Shown one piece after another: positions 58,091 to 64,000 of a stretch of 64,000 bases of DNA. The notes beneath the pieces were generated by a model that was not told where the DNA came from, did no database searches, and saw only the letters and a list, made by a program, of their open reading frames with translations. Position numbers and translations under genes: made by a program. Position 1 is the first letter of the stretch, and every line of letters begins with the position of its first letter. Source of the stretch: Acestrorhynchus altus (lineage: Eukaryota; Chordata; Actinopteri; Characiformes; Acestrorhynchidae); assembly GCA_034509495.1 (NCBI GenBank), contig CM067524.1:17258498-17322497 (forward strand), written 5' to 3'.

Positions 58091-59636
58091 GCCATTGATG
58101 TGCTTTTCTTTGTTTACGTATGCTTCAACTTGCTTACTCATCCCCCTGCAAGGCACCAAGGCTGTGATTATGGAGGAACCAGTTTAGCCATTAAGCTTTT
58201 GACATGCATTGCAATCAGCAGGCCTGGCTGTCATGTACGGTTATGAGAAACATCTCAATGCGTTTCAGTTCTGCTGGCTCTTTTAGCCTCGTCCCAGGCC
58301 TCCTCTTTCACTGGCTGACACCAGGAGGCAATGTTTACATTAAGCAGCCATGTTAACGTGTCTTCCTGCTGTGTGCTGCCTTCCTGTTCTTTACTCTCGC
58401 TTTCTTTCCCTCTTCCCTCTCTTCTGTCTTTCTTTGGCTGGCATACGCTCAGTTAGTCACTGCAGATGTTGCTGTAATGATGCAGAAGGCTCTCACACAA
58501 TCAGACAGAATGGGAGAGTGAGCCAGGCGAAATTAGTCAAAATTACTTTGTCATTACCCCCCTCATTGCTCCTGTAAGTAGTCTGTATTTCCCCACAATT
58601 AGGCAAGAGGCGCACATGTGGTGTAATGTTGCTTTTTCCCCCCTCTCACCAGCTAAACCTTTGACTTTTGCTGATAGTGAAAACAACTCAGACAACACAC
58701 ATGTACCATTGTAAAGGAGATGTACTGCTTCTTTTCTTTTTTCACGTTCTCTGTTTTTTGCTTTTCTCTGCTTAGTTAGTCACAGAGGACACTAATTGCT
58801 GAATGGGCAGGATGTCACGGAGATGATGCACAGCTGTGTACCAAATATACTCATACTTGCTCTCTCTATCTCTCTCTTTCTTGCTTTCTTACCCAGTCTT
58901 AGCCCAGTCTTTTCCAGCTCCCTCTCTCGTCGAGTCTACTGGGAGCTAATTATTGAGCCGTGGCTGATTAGCCACTACTCAATAAGGTATACCATTTTTT
59001 GCATTCTTTTTTATTTTATTGCATTCAGAGCCCTCAGCATTAGCAGTCAGACTGTGAGTCACTTTTTTTGTACTGATATGCTCTGGGCCTGGAGAGGTGA
59101 TTATATGCCATTTCTTATATCACTGTATTATTTTGTTTTGCTGTTTAGATGTCATTTGTACCACCTTCGAAACAGACCTAAATATGCACTCTAAACATTT
59201 TAGAATGGTTTCATAAACCCTGATTAATCCTAAACCTGGACTAAATAGGATTTTTAATGATGAATCATCATTGATATGAGTGTTTAATCCAAGCCTAAGA
59301 TTAATCCTCAGGTACAAAATTCAGCCCTGAATGTATTAAATAGGGGCTTAAATAAAAAAACAATTACAAAATAATTTGAAGGATATTTAATGTAAGGGAT
59401 TATTAAAGAGTTTGCATAAGTTTTTATTTGTCATGGCCTACTTTGCATGTGGCAGTGGGTGGAAACAGATGCTTAATTCATGGCAATTATGGGGAATATT
59501 GGCAACAGCCTTTTAAAACAGTTTCACTGTATGCAATGTTTTTCTGTGTTTGTTGGTAAATTTTGGACCAAAACAAACATCTGTCTGATTCCAGTATAAT
59601 TCCATTGTCATTACACATCCCTACTACCTATTGTTG

Positions 59637-59638
<2 letters not shown>
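58091..59638. promoter_or_regulatory. Non-repetitive block with candidate conserved elements
   Basis: 58100-58580 and 58780-59160 have balanced composition and words such as CAAGGCACCAAGGCTGTGAT, TTAGCCTCGTCCCAGGCCTC, GGAGCTAATTATTGAGCCGT and GGCTGATTAGCC. ATTA/TAAT homeodomain-type cores are frequent in the second. From 59190 the sequence is AT-rich. No coding evidence. Confidence 0.3.

Positions 59639-59702
<64 letters not shown>
59639..59702. repeat. (GT)n microsatellite
   Basis: About 32 uninterrupted GT units. Confidence 0.97.
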
Positions 59703-59704
<2 letters not shown>

Positions 59705-61384
59705 ACTGATTTGTGTTGGAGTTTGCCATCATTCATCTCCCTTGACTCACTGAACACAGACACGTCAAATGTCAAAAACACAAGGACCTAAAAGGGCTTT
59801 GCCGCTATTGCGGTGCCACGGCTTCTTCCTGTCGTTCCGGAATGGAGCCCCATGACTGGATCACTTTACATGGAGCCAGGCAAATAGAAAATGCAACCTC
59901 CACACAAAGCCGTGCAACCAGAAACCTGGAAAGGTGGAAGCTTGCGCTGTCAGAGACAACAATATCAGCTCAGGATATTTATTCACGTCAGCCTGCTGCA
60001 CATGTATGATCCCTGCGCAGTGATGTCACCGTCAATGGATTGTAATGCATCCATTTCACCATGTGCTGGAAATAGGCAGCAGAAGTGCTGATCCATGTCA
60101 TCTGATGCTCTCAACATGGAGACATAATTAAGATGCCAAACAGATACAGTTCATTCGTGAGCTGGAAACAATACAGCGTCTCGGCGCTTTCTCTGGAAAT
60201 CTCTGCACAAATTGGCTTTTTATTGAGTACTGTTTAACAATGGGTTCAGGTGTATTAAAGGACCCAAACCTCGAGCAGACTAATAAATAAGTATTGAAAT
60301 TCTGAAATATGTACCTAAACATAAACTTTGTTAAAGAAATGTACCACTGACTCTCATATACCCCGTATATGAAAGTAAAGCAAAAACAACACAGTTTTAC
60401 TTTTGTGATGTCACAAAAGGCAACAGATTTATACATATTTGCCACTACAGCCTGGTGTGGTTTAGCCCTGTCTGTTTAGCTTGAAATTAGAATGAATGTT
60501 TCTTTAGTATTTACATATTGTTGCTGTAATGTAAAAAAAAAAATCTTTATTTGAGAAGAAAAAAACTCTATATTTGCATCTGAGTATAAAAAGATGTAAT
60601 TCCAAGTTATTTACGACATTCTGGTGGTCTATACATCATAGAAATGTCAACACAATATAAAGAACTACTGCATGATTCAAAATCCAATGGAGATACAATG
60701 TTTTTGCTTGAGAGGAGACTGAGAAAGGTTGAAAAATGGTCATAAATTAATTATAAAGAAACCAATAGAAATGTCATAAGTGGATCTCAAGGAATAATAA
60801 AACACCAGAATAGATGACTAATTACTATTTAAGAAACAGTGGTATTTGCCATCAATGCCTGTTGTATTAAAATAATGGTGACCAAATGCGAATATAACAA
60901 TATCTCTTCTTTTTTTGCCCAGTTTCTTTCCCTTGTTTTAGCACTTTCAGTAGGCATGACCTATAATAGAACTCTCTTTTGGCTCCATTGTCAGTCTGCT
61001 ATGGCCTGTTATAATTAGCTTCGCATTGGAGCCAGGTTTTGTGTTGCTATAACCAACTCCTTCACACTTGGGCAACATTTTTTCACTGAGAGGCAGGAGG
61101 ACCAGACAAAAGGTGTGAGAGAATGGAACGTGTCCTTTTTTGCCTTGGCATTAGACCCATGCAGCGGGGGTATTTGCCTCATATAGCATTCCGACCCCAA
61201 AAATAACTTCCATTTTTGGTGGAATGCGGGGGTAGGAAGGAATCTCACCCATGCAGCTAAAACGATTCTGCTCCAAGCTGTGGGGGACTTGTGTGCGTCA
61301 TACCAAATATATCCCTCCCTGACGTCACTGCATCAAACCCGCGTGTGGGCGTAGCAGTGAGGACTCATGCCAGTTGGGGCAGAA
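59703..61384. other. Non-coding stretch with candidate regulatory blocks
   Basis: 59760-60190 (for example GCCGCTATTGCGGTGCCACG) and 60940-61330 (for example GCATTAGACCCATGCAGCGG) are non-repetitive with CpG. 60480-60900 is plain AT-rich sequence. No exon. Confidence 0.35.
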
Positions 61385-61410
61385 GTGTGTGTGTGTGTGT
61401 GTGTGTGTGT
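61385..61410. repeat. (GT)n microsatellite
   Basis: About 13 GT units. Confidence 0.95.
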
Positions 61411-63396
61411 TAGGCTCCAGTTGCCTGTGCCAGCGTCTTGTGGTGTGGGCTCTGTGCCACCGTGTGTCCACTTTGCAAATGAAAAGGCACACCACAAGAT
61501 GGGGTGGCATTTGCACTGATCAGTCACACTATGTGCCCTTCCCCGGCATCTAAGCAGATGAGTTTGATTTGCCTCATACAGTCACAAGACTGAGCTGCTC
61601 CTCATTCAGTGTAATCTCCTAGCTTACAACCTCTGTAGCTTTGTCCAGGCCTAGTTGTGTGTGTCAGTTGTTTGTCTGCTGATATAATATTGTAAATCAC
61701 ATTGACTCACATCAGAGGTGTCAAGGGGAATGCCTAGCTTATCGCATTAACATTGTATGAAATCTGCTGGCTTTTCAGCAGCTTCATGGCCTGGGGAAAA
61801 AATCTGTCTCTGACCCGACTGGTTCTGGACCTAATGCCAGACAGCAATGTGAACATACTGTGATTTCTTTGTGACAGATGTGAACATTGCTCCTGTACTT
61901 GCATGTGCACCAAAGCATTGAATCCCAGTCTTTCAAGAGTTGTCAGTCTCTGCTTGACAGGTGAGAAATACAATGATAATGAAAAACATGTTGAATTTTG
62001 TAAGTTTCTGTTGTGACTCAAATGCACATGTGCAGAATGTACTTAAACTTTCCGTTTGGATTTCTATTTGGACACAGGTGTTTACATGACTATTATTCTC
62101 TGTTTAATGTATTATTTAAAGGACTACCTACCTTGTCAATAGATTGGATAGATTGTGTTCAGAAAGGCCTCAGTCAGACTAGTCTATTTGAACTGAGTTG
62201 TATATATAGACATATTCTGTTCCTATTGAAATATTAGATTTAATATTAAAGGGTTATCAGAATCCTAACTTGACAATATTCCAAACTCTGGTGCACAGTT
62301 TAGCCAACAAACTAGGTGTGCCTTAAAGAGATTCTTCAGCTCACTTTCCTTTCATTTTCCTTTAATTAAAACAGTTTGGGCTTCCAAAGTTTACTTCTTT
62401 ATTTTGACTGGAGCTGCTGGATTAATGTGTGTAACAATCCTGCTTATTGCCACTGATTAGCATATTGTCTTTAATATCAGACACTAATACTGTGTAAATG
62501 GTTAGACTTAAATAGGGTTGCTTTTGTGATTCCTCACACTGCATAACATTTTGTCTGAAAAAGTAGGTACATTGCATCCATTTTTAGAAATCTGAACAGA
62601 AACAGTATTTTCAGTGTCCGCACCTACACAGTATTTCCGATTATTCAACGTTTCAGTGTGGTTTGAGGCAGGCGTTTTCCCTATTTCCAAATTTCAAATG
62701 TTCCACTACATGTTTACATGTTTGTAGCTCCAGTGCAAAACTAAAGAGAGAATCTTTGGACACCTCACCTGCTTTGGCTGATTGACTACTTCTGGTATTT
62801 GTTTGCCTAAAACATCGTTTCCCCATCATTTCAAGGCAAGCTTTTTGTGTGTTTCCAAGTGTGTTCCAATGTTTGGTGGGCTATGATGTCCTAATAGCTC
62901 TGATCACCAACCACTGTCTTTTCTGCTCTCCTGCTATTTTTAATTCATTGACCACAGATGCTGCCTCCCTACTTATGATCATCCACACCCTCCTGCCTCC
63001 CTTTGGGCCTGCCAAATAGTGGCTGGATTATTAAAAGGAAATCAAATTTGCTCAGGATTGTTTCATCTTCCTATTACTTTTGCCTGACACACAGGCACAG
63101 ACACACACCACGAGGCACACATTTGAAGGCGCTCTATATTTAGTTTCCCACATGTGCGCGCATTGATAGCAGCATGTGTGTATATTTATTAGCCGAGACG
63201 GGGGATTTCGTTTTGCGCCATGCGGCTGAGGCTCCACTCGTAGGCGCATGTGTTTACTGGCAAATCACTGCTGCCTGTTTATCTCCATGGTGACCAAGGA
63301 AGCGGACCAGGCAGTGGTCCGCACCTTTTCTCTTGCCTCTCTCTAAAATTGTATGCAGAAATACAGACAATAAATAGGAATCTTTTTATTACAGTC
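61411..63396. other. Non-coding stretch with a candidate conserved block at 62880-63350
   Basis: 62880-63350 is non-repetitive and CpG-bearing (for example CACATGTGCGCGCATTGATA, ATTAGCCGAGACGGGGGATT). 61720-61960 and 62220-62480 are ordinary. No exon is supported. Confidence 0.35.
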
Positions 63397-63451
63397 CTTC
63401 TCTCTCTCTCTCTCTCTCTCCCTTTCCCTCTCTCTCTGTCTTTCTTTCAGG
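63397..63451. repeat. CT-rich simple repeat
   Basis: CT units with a few CCC and TTT interruptions. It ends TTTCTTTCAG, which mimics a splice acceptor, but no exon-like frame follows. Confidence 0.9.
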
Positions 63452-64000
63452 CTTAATTAATTTAGTAGAAATCAGTTCATTCATAATTAATGCAGCAATG
63501 GAGTCTGCAATGCAAATATGGTGAGTGGCTCACAATGGAGGCCAGCACATCTTGAGGTCATCTTGGCCATTAAAAGTGAGACTAAAACTCGTCGCCATAG
63601 AAAGTCTAGTTGTCCTCTCCCCATTTATTGAGCCTTAATGGCAAGGCTCATCTCTGTTATCAGGGGCCTGAACAATAGTCAGACATACAAACCCTTCAGC
63701 TGGGCTTAACAAGGAAGATAATGGCCAGGGCAACCATTTATTTGAGCTTTCACGTGGCAGCTGTATCAGCACTGACTTATCTGATGAAAAATATGAAAAA
63801 AACAAGCTTTTTCTGCTAAATCTGACACAAAGACAGAGGTCTCTGCTTTCAATACTTACAGGAAAGTGAATCATTTTTTTTATTTTCATGTAAATATGTT
63901 TTGTCATTAGATTTTTTTTGTAAAGGTTGAGTGATTTAATGGCAGGTATATTAGTAACTTCACTCATTTTCTCATACCAATGTGTGATGTTTGATATGAA
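63452..64000. other. Non-coding end of the window
   Basis: 63452-63760 is non-repetitive, with ATTA/TAAT words (GCTTAATTAATTTAG, CATAATTAATGCAGCAATGG) and could be a conserved element. 63760-64000 is AT-rich. No exon. Confidence 0.4.

Larger units (their letters stand above)
15510..64000 (+). other. Presumed long first intron of the gene starting at 15429
   Basis: From the donor at 15510 to the window edge I see no host exon on either strand. Only microsatellites, dispersed repeats, dead transposons and unique non-coding blocks occur. If the exon at 15429 belongs to ppargc1a, this is the 5' part of its known very long upstream intron. If not, the stretch is a gene-poor intergenic region. Confidence 0.45.

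Noticed and set aside
63440..63480. Pyrimidine tract and CAG resembling a splice acceptor
   Set aside because: The tract is part of a CT repeat; the following sequence meets stops quickly and resembles no exon.
15510..64000. Search for ppargc1a canonical exon 1 or exon 2
   Set aside because: I saw no sequence able to encode the conserved start (MAWD...) or the exon 2 words CAALVGEDQ or LDLSELDVNDLD in this window, so the downstream exons must lie outside it if the assignment is right.

Overview
The window looks like chromosomal DNA of a ray-finned fish, most likely a teleost. It has vertebrate-type split genes with GT..AG introns, long non-coding stretches, abundant CA, CT, AT and ATT microsatellites, and many decayed Tc1/mariner elements of families common in fish genomes. 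The mix of dispersed repeats suggests an otophysan (characin or catfish relative), but that is only an impression. There are no bacterial operons, CRISPR arrays, tRNA or rRNA genes that I can see.

Region 1 (1-2825) holds the last three coding exons, two introns and the 3'UTR of dhx15, the DEAH-box spliceosome-disassembly helicase, on the + strand. It ends with the conserved ...KEYSQY terminus and an AATAAA poly(A) signal. This is the only gene I identify with near certainty.

Region 2 (2826-15130) is intergenic. It holds a decayed Tc1 element just past the dhx15 poly(A) site, an internally deleted Tc1 copy at 10.3-10.8 kb, another Tc1-like remnant at 10.8-11.5 kb, small palindromic MITEs, a SINE-like repeat and a 24-bp minisatellite.

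Region 3 (15131-15600) holds a second minisatellite (15-bp unit), then a CpG-rich patch with a CACGTG E-box, then a short first coding exon on the + strand (15429-15509; 27 codons, strong Kozak context, upstream in-frame stop, consensus phase-0 splice donor). Its position just downstream of dhx15, same strand and splice phase fit a distal (brain-type) alternative first exon of ppargc1a (PGC-1alpha). In mammals such an exon lies close to DHX15, hundreds of kilobases from the rest of the gene. The assignment is inference, not proof.

Region 4 (15510-64000) has no recognisable host exon. If the first-exon reading is right, it is the start of a very long first intron. It contains an ATT/AAT microsatellite that flips strand several times, a 65/75-bp satellite, further Tc1 fragments (22.1, 30.2, 42.4 and 55.5 kb), shorter Tc1-derived non-autonomous copies (21.3, 35.6 and 44.1 kb), LINE/SINE tails, T-poor dispersed repeats (one with a nested insertion) and long dinucleotide arrays. 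Between them lie non-repetitive, more complex blocks (around 18.2, 33.3, 38.5, 51.0, 52.1, 58.2, 59.8, 61.1 and 63.1 kb) that look like candidate conserved regulatory elements.

I found no new biological system in the sense of a novel gene cluster. The most interesting lead is the isolated first exon with its twin minisatellites and the regulatory-looking desert behind it.
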